From the NCBI GenBank assembly GCA_001999425.1, contig MLHP01000030.1:50962-114961 (forward strand): 64,000 nucleotides of DNA. The letters are read 5' to 3'. Made by a program: the position numbers and the translations under genes. Numbering within the stretch: the first letter of the stretch is position 1; each line of letters starts with the position of its first letter. Source of the DNA: Rodentibacter genomosp. 2 (GTDB taxonomy: Bacteria > Pseudomonadota > Gammaproteobacteria > Enterobacterales > Pasteurellaceae). Of this stretch, positions 56,274 to 64,000 are shown one piece after another. The notes beneath the pieces are model-generated. The model was not told the DNA's origin. It saw only the letters and a list, made by a program, of their open reading frames with translations, and made no database searches.

Positions 56274-57221
56274 ATGACAATTTATACAGACAACTCTTAC
56301 ACTATCGGCAACACACCGCTCGTACGATTAAAGCACTTCGGTCAAGGTAATATCGTAGTAAAAATTGAAGGTCGAAACCCAAGTTTCAGTGTGAAATGCC
56401 GTATTGGCGCTAACATGGTGTGGCAAGCAGAAAAAGACGGTATTCTCACCAAAGGAAAAGAAATTGTTGATGCCACCAGCGGTAATACCGGAATTGCGCT
56501 CGCCTATGTAGCAGCCGCACGCGGTTATAAAATCACCCTCACCATGCCGGAAACCATGAGTTTGGAACGTAAACGTTTATTACGCGGATTAGGTGTAAAT
56601 CTTGTATTGACCGAAGGGGCAAAAGGAATGAAAGGAGCGATTGCCAAAGCCGAAGAAATCGTAGCTTCCGATCCAAACCGTTATGTCATGCTAAAACAAT
56701 TTGAAAATCCGGCTAATCCACAAATTCACCGAGAAACAACCGGCACGGAAATTTGGCAGGATACGGAAGGTAAAGTGGATGTCGTTGTTGCAGGGGTCGG
56801 TACAGGCGGTACGATTACCGGCGTTTCACGTGCGATTAAATTAGATTTCGGTAAGACAATTACTTCTGTCGTGGTAGAACCGGCCGAATCACCGGTGATT
56901 AGCCAAACTTTAGCCGGGGAAGAATTGAAACCTGCTCCTCACAAAATCCAAGGTATCGGTGCAGGATTCATCCCGAAAAACTTAGACTTATCATTAGTTG
57001 ATCGTGTAGAAACCGTGGACAGCGAGACTGCCATTGCGACAGCTCGTCGCTTAATGGCTGAGGAAGGCATTTTAGCCGGTATTTCCTCCGGTGCAGCGGT
57101 TGCCGCCGCTGATCGCATTGCAAAATTACCTGAATTTAAAGATAAACTCATTGTCGCCGTACTCCCCTCTGCCTCTGAACGTTACCTGAGTACAGCGTTG
57201 TTTGAAGGTATTGAAGCGTAA
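56274..57221 (+). CDS. cysK: O-acetylserine sulfhydrylase A
   Basis: A 315-residue PLP enzyme that makes cysteine from O-acetylserine and sulfide. The PLP Lys41 is in FSVKCRIG, and the [12 protein letters not shown] and [10 protein letters not shown] motifs are present. It follows cysZ by about 100 bases. Confidence 0.96.
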   Translation: MTIYTDNSYTIGNTPLVRLKHFGQGNIVVKIEGRNPSFSVKCRIGANMVWQAEKDGILTKGKEIVDATSGNTGIALAYVAAARGYKITLTMPETMSLERKRLLRGLGVNLVLTEGAKGMKGAIAKAEEIVASDPNRYVMLKQFENPANPQIHRETTGTEIWQDTEGKVDVVVAGVGTGGTITGVSRAIKLDFGKTITSVVVEPAESPVISQTLAGEELKPAPHKIQGIGAGFIPKNLDLSLVDRVETVDSETAIATARRLMAEEGILAGISSGAAVAAADRIAKLPEFKDKLIVAVLPSASERYLSTALFEGIEA

Positions 57222-57241
57222 TTTGCGGCGATCAATGGTTG

Positions 57242-57271
57242 AAAGTGCGGTTAAAAATGACCGCACTTTTT
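57242..57271. terminator. USS-pair terminator of cysK
   Basis: AAAGTGCGGT (57242-57251) and ACCGCACTTT (57260-57269) around an 8-base loop, then TTAT. It may also stop the convergent cyclophilin-like gene. Confidence 0.8.
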
Positions 57272-57354
57272 ATAACTCCCACTCAATGGTGTATTGAAAA
57301 TCTAAACGAATCAGATAAAACCGGCACAACAGCAATTAATAATAGCTTGTTGAT

Positions 57355-57756
57355 TCATTCTTCTTGTTCAAATTTAATACGCGTTGAGCGGGAAAGTGCG
57401 GTCAAATCACCATCAAATTTCCCCATGTAAATTAACCCCGGTGCATGAGGTCCTTTATCGAGAAACATAGCAATGTTTCCCCAAGGAGCATAATAGGTAA
57501 TATCCCCGGCTTTGCCTGTATAGGCAGCAGGGGCATTTTCAGTACTGAGTTTATCGTTCACATAAACGACTTTTTCATTATGTCCATAGCTATCCAGTTT
57601 AGATTCAATGGGTAATTTTTGCCAAAAACTTTGGCTGGTTGGATTATCGGCTAGGGTGGCGGAATAAACACCGCTATCAAGGCTGACTTTTACTTTCATT
57701 TGTGCTCCGACATATAGGCTGGTTAAGCCAAGTAAAACAGTGATTAAGGCTTTCAT
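57355..57756 (-). CDS. Secreted cyclophilin-like fold protein
   Basis: A 133-residue protein with a signal peptide (cut near residue 18). The rest matches the cyclophilin-like 2 fold: the segments SFWQKLPIESKL, YAPWGNIAMFLDKG and LIYMGKFDGD are typical. The function of this family is unknown. It lies 61 bases after the hydrolase gene on the same strand. Confidence 0.75.
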   Translation of the reverse strand: MKALITVLLGLTSLYVGAQMKVKVSLDSGVYSATLADNPTSQSFWQKLPIESKLDSYGHNEKVVYVNDKLSTENAPAAYTGKAGDITYYAPWGNIAMFLDKGPHAPGLIYMGKFDGDLTALSRSTRIKFEQEE

Positions 57757-57817
57757 TGATAAAATCTCGCTAAAAAATGACCGCTCTTTTGAACGGCCTT
57801 TAATTTTATCTCAGAGA

Positions 57818-58948
57818 TTATTTTAAATTTGCTCTGAAAAATTGTTCAAATTTATCGTAAGGAATTTTATTTGCTTGGTTATCGTATAAATCAACGTGGG
57901 TCGCATCCGGTACAATGTACAACTCTTTATTTTTTGAACCAAGGGATTGAAACGCTTCTTCGCCAAAATAACGCGAGTGTGCTTTCTCACCGTGAACCAC
58001 TAACGCCGGCGTACGCATTTCTGCGGCACGTTGTAAAATCGGCATATTGATAAACGCAAGGGGTGTAGTTTTAGACCAACCCGTATTTGAATTGACCGAG
58101 CGAGGGTGATAGCCGCGTGGCGTTTTGTAATAATCCGCATATTCTTTCACAAATTTAGGCGTATCAGCAGTGTGCGTTTCCGGCGCCGGTAAATGCTCGT
58201 TTGCCGCTGTATGTTCAGGTTCACCTTTTTCTGCATCCGCCCAACGCTGCATATTCATTGCCTTTTTCATTTTATAGCGAGTATCTGCATCAATCGCCGG
58301 TTTTCTATCGTAAGTACCGTTGGCATTTGGCGTAAAGTCGATTTCGTATCCGTTGCCCATTACTTTGGTCATATCATACATTGTGCTGACCGCTACCGCT
58401 TTGACACGGGTATCGGATAATGCCGCATTCAAGGCAAAACCACCCCAACCGCAGATACCTAAAATCCCGATTTCATCACGATTAACAAAATCTTGCAAAC
58501 CTAAGAAATCCACTGCCGCACTAAAATCTTCCGTGGCGATTTCAGGGCTGGCAATATTGCGTGGCTCGCCCGAACTTTCGCCGGTATATGAACCGTCAAA
58601 AGCAAGCGTAACAAAACCGCGCTCCGCCAAGGTTTGTGCATAAATGCCCGATGTTTGCTCTTTCACTGCACCAAATGGCCCGCTCACTGCAATAGCCGGC
58701 AGTTTACCTTTTGCATTTTTCGGTACATACAAATCGCCGACAAGGGTAAAGCCATAACGGTTTTTAAAGGTTACTTTATGATATTCCACTTTGTCGGATT
58801 GTTTGAACGTTTTGTCCCATTTATTTTCTAATTGCATCGTTTGTACCCCTTTCATTGGTGTAACATTAACATCCGCCATCGCTGTGATTGCGAAAGTCGC
58901 TGAAAGTGCTGCCGCAAGTGCGGTCGTTTTTAAGATTTTTTTTACCAT
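57818..58948 (-). CDS. Secreted alpha/beta hydrolase with Cys nucleophile elbow
   Basis: A 376-residue exported protein with a signal peptide (cut after about residue 25, TAMA-DVN). The fold is of the dienelactone-hydrolase type: the nucleophile elbow is GICGWGG with Cys166 in place of Ser, and His351 lies in DATHVDLY. Glu321 in VVHGEKAHS may be the acid. The substrate is not known. A promoter with a LysR-type site lies upstream. Confidence 0.8.
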   Translation of the reverse strand: MVKKILKTTALAAALSATFAITAMADVNVTPMKGVQTMQLENKWDKTFKQSDKVEYHKVTFKNRYGFTLVGDLYVPKNAKGKLPAIAVSGPFGAVKEQTSGIYAQTLAERGFVTLAFDGSYTGESSGEPRNIASPEIATEDFSAAVDFLGLQDFVNRDEIGILGICGWGGFALNAALSDTRVKAVAVSTMYDMTKVMGNGYEIDFTPNANGTYDRKPAIDADTRYKMKKAMNMQRWADAEKGEPEHTAANEHLPAPETHTADTPKFVKEYADYYKTPRGYHPRSVNSNTGWSKTTPLAFINMPILQRAAEMRTPALVVHGEKAHSRYFGEEAFQSLGSKNKELYIVPDATHVDLYDNQANKIPYDKFEQFFRANLK

Positions 58949-59028
58949 TTTGTTTTCCTATAAAAAATTAAATGAATAAATTTGCAAAAAATCGCACGGA
59001 AATTGCACAAATTTTGTTTACGGCACTT

Positions 59029-59079
59029 ATTATAAAAGCTCACTTTATTTCTGTTAATTTGTAAAAATGAATTTTACAA
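59029..59079 (-). promoter_or_regulatory. Hydrolase promoter with upstream LysR-type operator
   Basis: On the minus strand, TTAACA (59052-59057), a 17-base spacer and TATAAT (59029-59034). One base upstream of the -35 lies the perfect dyad TTGTAAAA-N5-TTTTACAA (59059-59079), a T-N11-A-type LysR motif. This geometry fits an activator site. Confidence 0.7.
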
Positions 59080-59100
59080 TTTCTAAAAATGGAATAATAA

Positions 59101-60267
59101 CTAAACTTTTACCAACATCCCTTGATAAACCCGATTGCGAATCCAAATCCCTACAAAACCAAGTAGGGCAAACATGATAGCCCCCAATACTGAAGCTTGA
59201 TTATCCCAGCCTGCGATAAATAATCCGCAGATAAATGTGCCTAAAGTCGTGCCAAGGTTGGCGGCAGTGAGAAATAATCCGTTGGCAAATTCTGGTGCTT
59301 CAGGGGCGGCGGAGCTGACTAAATATTGGTTGCCGTTATTGGCAATGCCGACAATCATGCCTAAGGCGAACAAGATGATGGCGACGACGATAAGGCTTTC
59401 GCCACTGATAAATAATTCAACATAAAGTGCGGTCAAAATTAGCGGTATTATTTTTAATGTGGTTTGTGGTGTTTTGGCGAGCATTTTTCCCGCTAAAATG
59501 TTGCCAAGGATATTTGTCATACCATAAACAAATAACAAAACACTGATAATTTTAAAAGAAACTTGCGTAACGGATTGTAAATAATCAGAAAGATAACTGT
59601 AAAATCCAAACATAACCGCATTCATTAAAATGGCTGACAGGATAGAAATCCATAAAATTGGCTTTTTCAACACGTTAAGCTGGTCTCCGTAGGTAAGATT
59701 TTGTGCGACAGGCAAAGAGGGGACAAATTTTAATGTGGCGAATAACACGATAATATTCACGCTGGCAAAAAATATCATCGCCGCTTGAAAACTTAAACTA
59801 TCAGCAATAAAGCTAGTCATGGGTACGCCTAATACCATCCCTGCCGACACGCCAACAAAGACTTTTGATACAGCTTTCGGTGCTTCCTCTTTCACAACAG
59901 ACATGGCGGCTACCGTAAAGGCAATCGTGACATAGACAGGATGGAAAAATGCCGGAACGGCACGGGCAATCAGCTGCACAGCATAACTTTCTACAAAAAT
60001 TGAGACAAGATTACTTAATACAAACACACTTAGTGCCAATACCATTGCCGTTTTTCGGTTGATTTTGGAGAATAATAAAGGGGTAATTGGCGCAGAAAAT
60101 GCCACAACTAAGGCGAATAAACTTACCATCCAAGCTGCATCCGGCACACTAACTTGAAAACGTTCTGCAATAATCGGAATGATACCTACCACCCTCATTT
60201 CCGTATTTAAAATACCAAATACGCCGAGGGCAAGAATGGGAATAAGAAATTTATTTTGTGTCATCAT
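59101..60267 (-). CDS. MFS efflux transporter (AraJ/YdhP-like)
   Basis: A 388-residue, 12-helix MFS protein of the drug/sugar efflux branch, with GVFGILNTEMRVVGIIPIIAERF at the start. Start ATG 60267 (MMTQNKF) follows GAGAAAAAT; the extension upstream is not used. The divergent LysR gene and shared operator suggest it exports the compound sensed by that regulator. Confidence 0.82.
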   Translation of the reverse strand: MMTQNKFLIPILALGVFGILNTEMRVVGIIPIIAERFQVSVPDAAWMVSLFALVVAFSAPITPLLFSKINRKTAMVLALSVFVLSNLVSIFVESYAVQLIARAVPAFFHPVYVTIAFTVAAMSVVKEEAPKAVSKVFVGVSAGMVLGVPMTSFIADSLSFQAAMIFFASVNIIVLFATLKFVPSLPVAQNLTYGDQLNVLKKPILWISILSAILMNAVMFGFYSYLSDYLQSVTQVSFKIISVLLFVYGMTNILGNILAGKMLAKTPQTTLKIIPLILTALYVELFISGESLIVVAIILFALGMIVGIANNGNQYLVSSAAPEAPEFANGLFLTAANLGTTLGTFICGLFIAGWDNQASVLGAIMFALLGFVGIWIRNRVYQGMLVKV

Positions 60268-60361
60268 ATTTTTCTCTATTGGTAATAAAGGAAGCAATGC
60301 GCGTTAAGTGGAGTAGAATAACGCATAATAAATAAGCTGCCATATTTCGCTGATAGAACCT

Positions 60362-60412
60362 ATCATAAGGAATAGACTATTTATGATTAATTTGCAAAAA
60401 TGGATTTCACAA
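60362..60412 (-). promoter_or_regulatory. MFS promoter with LysR-type operator, second copy
   Basis: On the minus strand, TTAATC (60385-60390), a 17-base spacer and TATGAT (60362-60367). The dyad TTGCAAAA-N5-TTTCACAA (60392-60412) lies one base upstream, in the same arrangement as at the hydrolase promoter. The site also lies 22 bases before the LysR start, so it can serve autoregulation. Confidence 0.7.
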
Positions 60413-60434
60413 TTTCTAAAATAAGAATAATCAA

Positions 60435-61343
60435 ATGAACAATCGCTTTGAAACGCTAAAAGTTTTTTGCTCTCTCGCTGAAACCTTACAATTTAAAGAA
60501 ACCGCTAATCGTCTTGCAATATCGCCACCTGTGGTAACAAGATTGATTGCAGAGTTAGAGGATTATTTGGGCGAATCCCTATTTCAACGTAATACCCGAC
60601 AAGTGCATTTAACGGATTTTGGTGAGCAATTTTTGCCGCAGGCACAACAATTATTAGCCGATAGCGAAAAACTATTCATACCAAGCAAACAGCGATCTCA
60701 AGCAGAAATGAACGGTATTGTGCGAATTACCGCACCAAGCTGGCGAATTAATGATGAAATTTTAGCGAAATTATTGACCGCACTTTCGCCTTATCCCAAC
60801 TTGATTATCGACTGGCGTGACGATATGACCAAGCTGGATTCCGTCAGTCATCGCATCGATATTGGCTTACGTATCGGATTGGAACCCGATCCGAACTTTA
60901 TTGTGCGGAAAATTGCCGACATTGGCGATGTATTAGTTGCTGCGCCAAGTTTGCTTGAACGTTTGGGCGGGCCAACATCACTTGAAGACTTGGAAGTGCG
61001 TTTCCCCTTTGCCGCCCAGATTAATGTAAATACCGGCCGCCCGTGGCACTTCCCACTCACTCACGAACGCATTCTTAAACCACATCGTATTGCTTTCCAA
61101 AGCAGCAATATTTACAGTAACTTACAAGCCGTACTACAGGGAAGTGCGGTCGGTTTAGTGAGTGATTTTATCGCCCAACCTTATTTACAAACAGGTGAAT
61201 TACGCCAATTATTTCCAGAAATAAAGATCCAAAAATGGCAACTATTTTTATATCGTCCTTATGAAGCCGTTACCCCTAAAAGGGTTATCAAGGTATTTGA
61301 AGAGTTGGAAGGAATTTTAAGAAAGTTTTTTACGGATAAATAG
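60435..61343 (+). CDS. LysR-family transcription regulator
   Basis: A 302-residue regulator with an N-terminal winged helix (FKETANRLAISPPVVTRLIAELEDYLG, about 15-44) and a C-terminal effector domain. It is divergent from the MFS gene and has a T-N11-A dyad in its own upstream region. The effector is unknown. Confidence 0.9.
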   Translation: MNNRFETLKVFCSLAETLQFKETANRLAISPPVVTRLIAELEDYLGESLFQRNTRQVHLTDFGEQFLPQAQQLLADSEKLFIPSKQRSQAEMNGIVRITAPSWRINDEILAKLLTALSPYPNLIIDWRDDMTKLDSVSHRIDIGLRIGLEPDPNFIVRKIADIGDVLVAAPSLLERLGGPTSLEDLEVRFPFAAQINVNTGRPWHFPLTHERILKPHRIAFQSSNIYSNLQAVLQGSAVGLVSDFIAQPYLQTGELRQLFPEIKIQKWQLFLYRPYEAVTPKRVIKVFEELEGILRKFFTDK

Positions 61344-61352
61344 AAAGGAGAA

Positions 61353-61372
61353 TGCCACCGAAAGGTGGCATA
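61353..61372. terminator. GAAA-loop hairpin after the LysR gene
   Basis: ATGCCACC and GGTGGCAT close a GAAA tetraloop. No strong T run follows, so it may end hemN or LysR transcripts by stability. Confidence 0.5.
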
Positions 61373-61377
61373 TAGCG

Positions 61378-62745
61378 TTAAATAATTCTTGAGAATTGTT
61401 GGCGCTTTGCTGCTACACGAGAATAAGTGTCAAAACATAAACAAATATTCCGAATGAGCAAGCGCCCTTTAGGTGAAACTTTTAAGCCTTGCTCGGTTAG
61501 AGTAATTAGTCCATCCTCAATTAAAGGCTGGAGCAACATTAAATCTTCAGCAAAATGCTCTGTAAAGCAGATATTATACTCTCTCTCTATCGGTTCAAAG
61601 TCTAATTTAAAATTACAAATTAATTGCTTGATCACATCTCTGCGCAGGCAATCCTCTTTCGTTAATGCAAGCCCCTTATGTAAGGCATTACCATTCTCTT
61701 CAACTAGAGCATAATAGGCTTTGAGATCTTTTTCATTTTGCGCATAAGTATCCCCTAATAAACTGATAGAAGAAACACCCAAACCAAGTAGATCACATTC
61801 TTCTTGTGTGGTATAGCCTTGGAAATTACGATGCAACACGCCTTTTTCCTGTGCAATAGCCAATTCATCATAAGGCTTTGCAAAGTGATCCATACCAATA
61901 AATTGGTAACCCGCCTCCCCTAAGGTTTCGATTGTTTTTTGTAAAATGGTCAGTTTAGTTTCCGGCTTTGGTAATTGTTCTTCTTTAATTTTTGCTTGCC
62001 CGGGTACACGGCTGGGTAAATGGGCATAATTAAAAATACTCAAACGATCAGGATTTAACTCAATCACCTTTTTCAGAGTAAACATAAAGCTTTCTACATT
62101 TTGCAACGGTAAACCATAAATCAAGTCAAGGTTGGTTGATTGAAATCCTAGCTCTCTGGCTCGTTCTAATAAAGCGGCAATAAAGTTTTCATCTTGCTCA
62201 CGATTCACGGCTTTTTGCACTTCTTTATTAAAATCCTGCACCCCCATGCTCATTCTGTTAAAGCCAATCGCACGTAAATGATCAAGCATTGAAAGGTCAA
62301 TTCTACGGGGATCCATCTCAATAGAAATTTCCGCATTATCCGCAATTACAAAATGCGTTTTTAACATTTCCATCAAACGTGCCGATTGCTCTTCGCTTAA
62401 ATAAGTTGGCGTACCACCGCCCCAGTGAATTTGGGTTACAACCCGATGCTTAAACAACTGAGCACGAGCAATTATTTCTTTCTCAAGATAATCAAGATAG
62501 ATATCCGCTTTATGTTGATGACGGGTAATCACTTTGTTACAGGCACAAAAATAGCAAAGCTGATGGCAAAACGGAATATGTACATACAAGGATAGGGGAC
62601 GCTCCGGATAACGCTCCGTCGCACTAATGAAATCCTGATTAGTATAATTTTCGTGAAACTCTAATGCGGTAGGATATGATGTATAACGCGGACCCGATTG
62701 ATTGTATTTTTGTATAAGTTTATCATCCCAAATAATCTCGGACAT
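61378..62745 (-). CDS. hemN: Oxygen-independent coproporphyrinogen III oxidase HemN
   Basis: A 455-residue radical-SAM enzyme of anaerobic haem synthesis. The [4Fe-4S]-SAM motif is C60-x3-C64-x2-C67. Its start overlaps the stop of the DUF2489 gene (TAATG). Confidence 0.95.
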   Translation of the reverse strand: MSEIIWDDKLIQKYNQSGPRYTSYPTALEFHENYTNQDFISATERYPERPLSLYVHIPFCHQLCYFCACNKVITRHQHKADIYLDYLEKEIIARAQLFKHRVVTQIHWGGGTPTYLSEEQSARLMEMLKTHFVIADNAEISIEMDPRRIDLSMLDHLRAIGFNRMSMGVQDFNKEVQKAVNREQDENFIAALLERARELGFQSTNLDLIYGLPLQNVESFMFTLKKVIELNPDRLSIFNYAHLPSRVPGQAKIKEEQLPKPETKLTILQKTIETLGEAGYQFIGMDHFAKPYDELAIAQEKGVLHRNFQGYTTQEECDLLGLGVSSISLLGDTYAQNEKDLKAYYALVEENGNALHKGLALTKEDCLRRDVIKQLICNFKLDFEPIEREYNICFTEHFAEDLMLLQPLIEDGLITLTEQGLKVSPKGRLLIRNICLCFDTYSRVAAKRQQFSRII

Positions 62746-63191
62746 TAAAGTACTCCAAATTTTCTCACATCATCAAGTAATTGCTGTAATTCTTCCAGAA
62801 TATCCTGCTCAAATTTAGCCTCAGCGCTTTCACGTTTAAGATCAAGACGCAGCCTCTCTTTTTTTTCAAGTGTTTTTCTTGCCTCATGCGTTGGCATATC
62901 CCGCACTATCTCATAAAGTTGCATCATGCTAGGATAAGGCTGCAGGTTTTTACCGAAAGGGATTAACAACATCGTAAGGCGAATAACGCCTTCAGAATGG
63001 TTACATTCCTTACTTTTCATTGCTCTTGCAATAATTTCGATACTTTCTTTTAATCGCGTTGCTCTCTCCATTTTAGCTTGTAAGAAAGCTTGTCTATGCT
63101 GTTTCAACTGCTTCAATAAACGCAACGCATACCAAGACAGAGTTGCAATAACAAAAATTCCAAGTAAGCCTAAAATAATTATCCAAATCAT
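62745..63191 (-). CDS. DUF2489 family membrane protein
   Basis: A 148-residue protein with one N-terminal membrane helix (about 3-25) and a charged helical domain. It belongs to the DUF2489 family, whose role is unknown. It lies between yihI (3 bases upstream) and hemN (overlap), so all three are co-translated. Confidence 0.82.
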   Translation of the reverse strand: MIWIIILGLLGIFVIATLSWYALRLLKQLKQHRQAFLQAKMERATRLKESIEIIARAMKSKECNHSEGVIRLTMLLIPFGKNLQPYPSMMQLYEIVRDMPTHEARKTLEKKERLRLDLKRESAEAKFEQDILEELQQLLDDVRKFGVL

Positions 63192-63194
63192 CTT

Positions 63195-63752
63195 TTATCT
63201 AAATTGCTCGATATTTATTTTCTCAAAAGTGCGGTATAAATCAGCCTCGTTTTCTTCTTCGTCTTCAATACCAAGTTCTTCCATTAATTCTGCAATACGA
63301 TCCAAACATTCATCAACGAACTGTTGATCCGCTTTACTAATAGTTTTACCTTCTTCCAATATATCCAATAACTCATTAAGAATTTCGTTATTTTCCAAAT
63401 TCGCTAACTCTTGAATAGGATCTTGTTTTTTCACAGTTTCTAACACAGGAATAATTTGGCCTTTTTCCGGTTTATTCACGAATTCCACAACTAAAGGTAT
63501 TTTCTTTTTACTCCCAATTTTAGGATCTTTGATTTCTTGAAGGGGTTTCGTTGAGCGATTTTCTACCATACTATGACGCGAACCTGAGTCTAAGCCTTTA
63601 TGTTTACGTTTTTTCTTATCCTCACGAGCCTTTGCATCAAGTTCATAACGAGTAAGTTTTTTACCGGGATGTTTTGGCATTTCAGGTTTTTTATCAGCTT
63701 TACGTATTGGCATAACATCAGTAATTCGACGTGTTTTCTTTTTTCGAGCCAT
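63195..63752 (-). CDS. yihI: Der GTPase-activating protein YihI
   Basis: A 185-residue protein that stimulates the GTPase Der in ribosome assembly. It has a basic Lys/Arg-rich N-terminal half and an acidic C-terminal half ([10 protein letters not shown]...LGIEDEEE). ATG 63752 behind AGGAT is chosen; the in-frame extension of 42 codons upstream is not conserved-looking. Confidence 0.88.
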   Translation of the reverse strand: MARKKKTRRITDVMPIRKADKKPEMPKHPGKKLTRYELDAKAREDKKKRKHKGLDSGSRHSMVENRSTKPLQEIKDPKIGSKKKIPLVVEFVNKPEKGQIIPVLETVKKQDPIQELANLENNEILNELLDILEEGKTISKADQQFVDECLDRIAELMEELGIEDEEENEADLYRTFEKINIEQFR

Positions 63753-63908
63753 TAAGATATTTATCCTTTTAATAAAATTTGGTGGATTGTACCATTTGGG
63801 CAACTTTTTCTCATTAATAAAATAGGTTAATTTGGCAATAGGTCTGATAGCTATATAATAGAAATAACTATCCCCCAAATTATATTTTTGCTAACTAAAC
63901 CAAAACGC

Positions 63909-63937
63909 AAAAACCCCTGAACCTCTCGATTCAGGGG
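63909..63937 (-). terminator. rRNA operon terminator
   Basis: CCCCTGAA (63914-63921) and TTCAGGGG (63930-63937) form an 8-bp stem with TTTTT after it on the minus strand, just downstream of 5S rRNA. Confidence 0.85.
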
Positions 63938-63948
63938 ACTATATAGTA

Positions 63949-64000
63949 AAACCCGGCAGTGCCCTACTCTCACATGGGGAGACCCCACACTACCATCGGC
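63949..64000 (-). rRNA. rrf: 5S ribosomal RNA, 3' part
   Basis: The reverse complement of the last bases reads GCCGATGGTAGTGTGGGGTC and continues to a CACTGCCGGG end, which is the 3' half of bacterial 5S rRNA. The gene continues beyond the window. The exact 3' end is estimated. Confidence 0.93.

Overview
This window is chromosomal DNA from a naturally transformable member of the Pasteurellaceae, most likely of the Haemophilus/Aggregatibacter group. The clearest sign is the dense scatter of the 9-base DNA uptake signal AAGTGCGGT (USS) in both orientations, often as inverted pairs that form terminators. Protein content and gene order agree: rpsU-dnaG-rpoD beside tsaD/tdk, ligA-zipA-cysZ-cysK, pnp-nlpI-deaD. 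No species call is made.

Layout. 1-3.6 kb: the end of an ABC exporter gene, an anion transporter (DASS family), a stretch of gene remnants, and yhcH. 3.6-10.7 kb (+): pnp, nlpI, deaD, then mltF with a small basic ORF. 10.7-15.9 kb: bamD against rluD-pgeF, then rsmE-yqgE-ruvX and fadR on the minus strand. 15.9-18.1 kb (+): nhaB-dsbB. 18.2-38.6 kb (-): a very long co-oriented block, read in transcription order as rpsB-tsf, pyrH, frr, dxr, uppS-cdsA-rseP-bamA-skp-lpxD, fabZ-lpxA, lpxB-rnhB, a DASS/RCK-type transporter, mog-glnB and an AI-2E-family membrane protein. It couples translation factors to isoprenoid/phospholipid synthesis, outer-membrane protein assembly and lipid A synthesis. It is interrupted by a plus-strand phosphoethanolamine-transferase-like gene between tsf and pyrH. 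38.8-41.7 kb (-): yicC-ygfZ-anmK. 41.8-43.1 kb (+): a tyrosine permease gene with two TyrR boxes over its promoter. 43.2-47.3 kb (-): the macromolecular synthesis operon rpsU-dnaG-rpoD. 47.5-50.6 kb (+): tsaD, a small membrane protein, tdk and a second tyrosine-type permease. 50.8-55.2 kb (-): a metal-efflux CDF/MerR operon with its own MerR-type promoter, then zipA-ligA. 55.3-57.2 kb (+): cysZ, cysK. 57.3-61.3 kb: an accessory locus of a secreted cyclophilin-like protein, a secreted alpha/beta hydrolase, an MFS exporter and a divergent LysR regulator. 61.4-63.8 kb (-): yihI, a DUF2489 gene and hemN. The last bases are the 3' end of a minus-strand 5S rRNA gene with the rrn terminator.

Most of the window is conserved housekeeping DNA. 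The observations most worth follow-up are: the duplicated LysR operator-promoter module in the 57-61 kb locus; a dispersed intergenic repeat of about 90-100 bp that begins with a USS (near 3.5 kb and 50.6 kb); a MerR-type 19-bp-spacer promoter before a CDF transporter that lacks the usual C-terminal domain; a possible structured RNA between deaD and mltF; and USS inverted pairs acting as terminators inside otherwise continuous operons.
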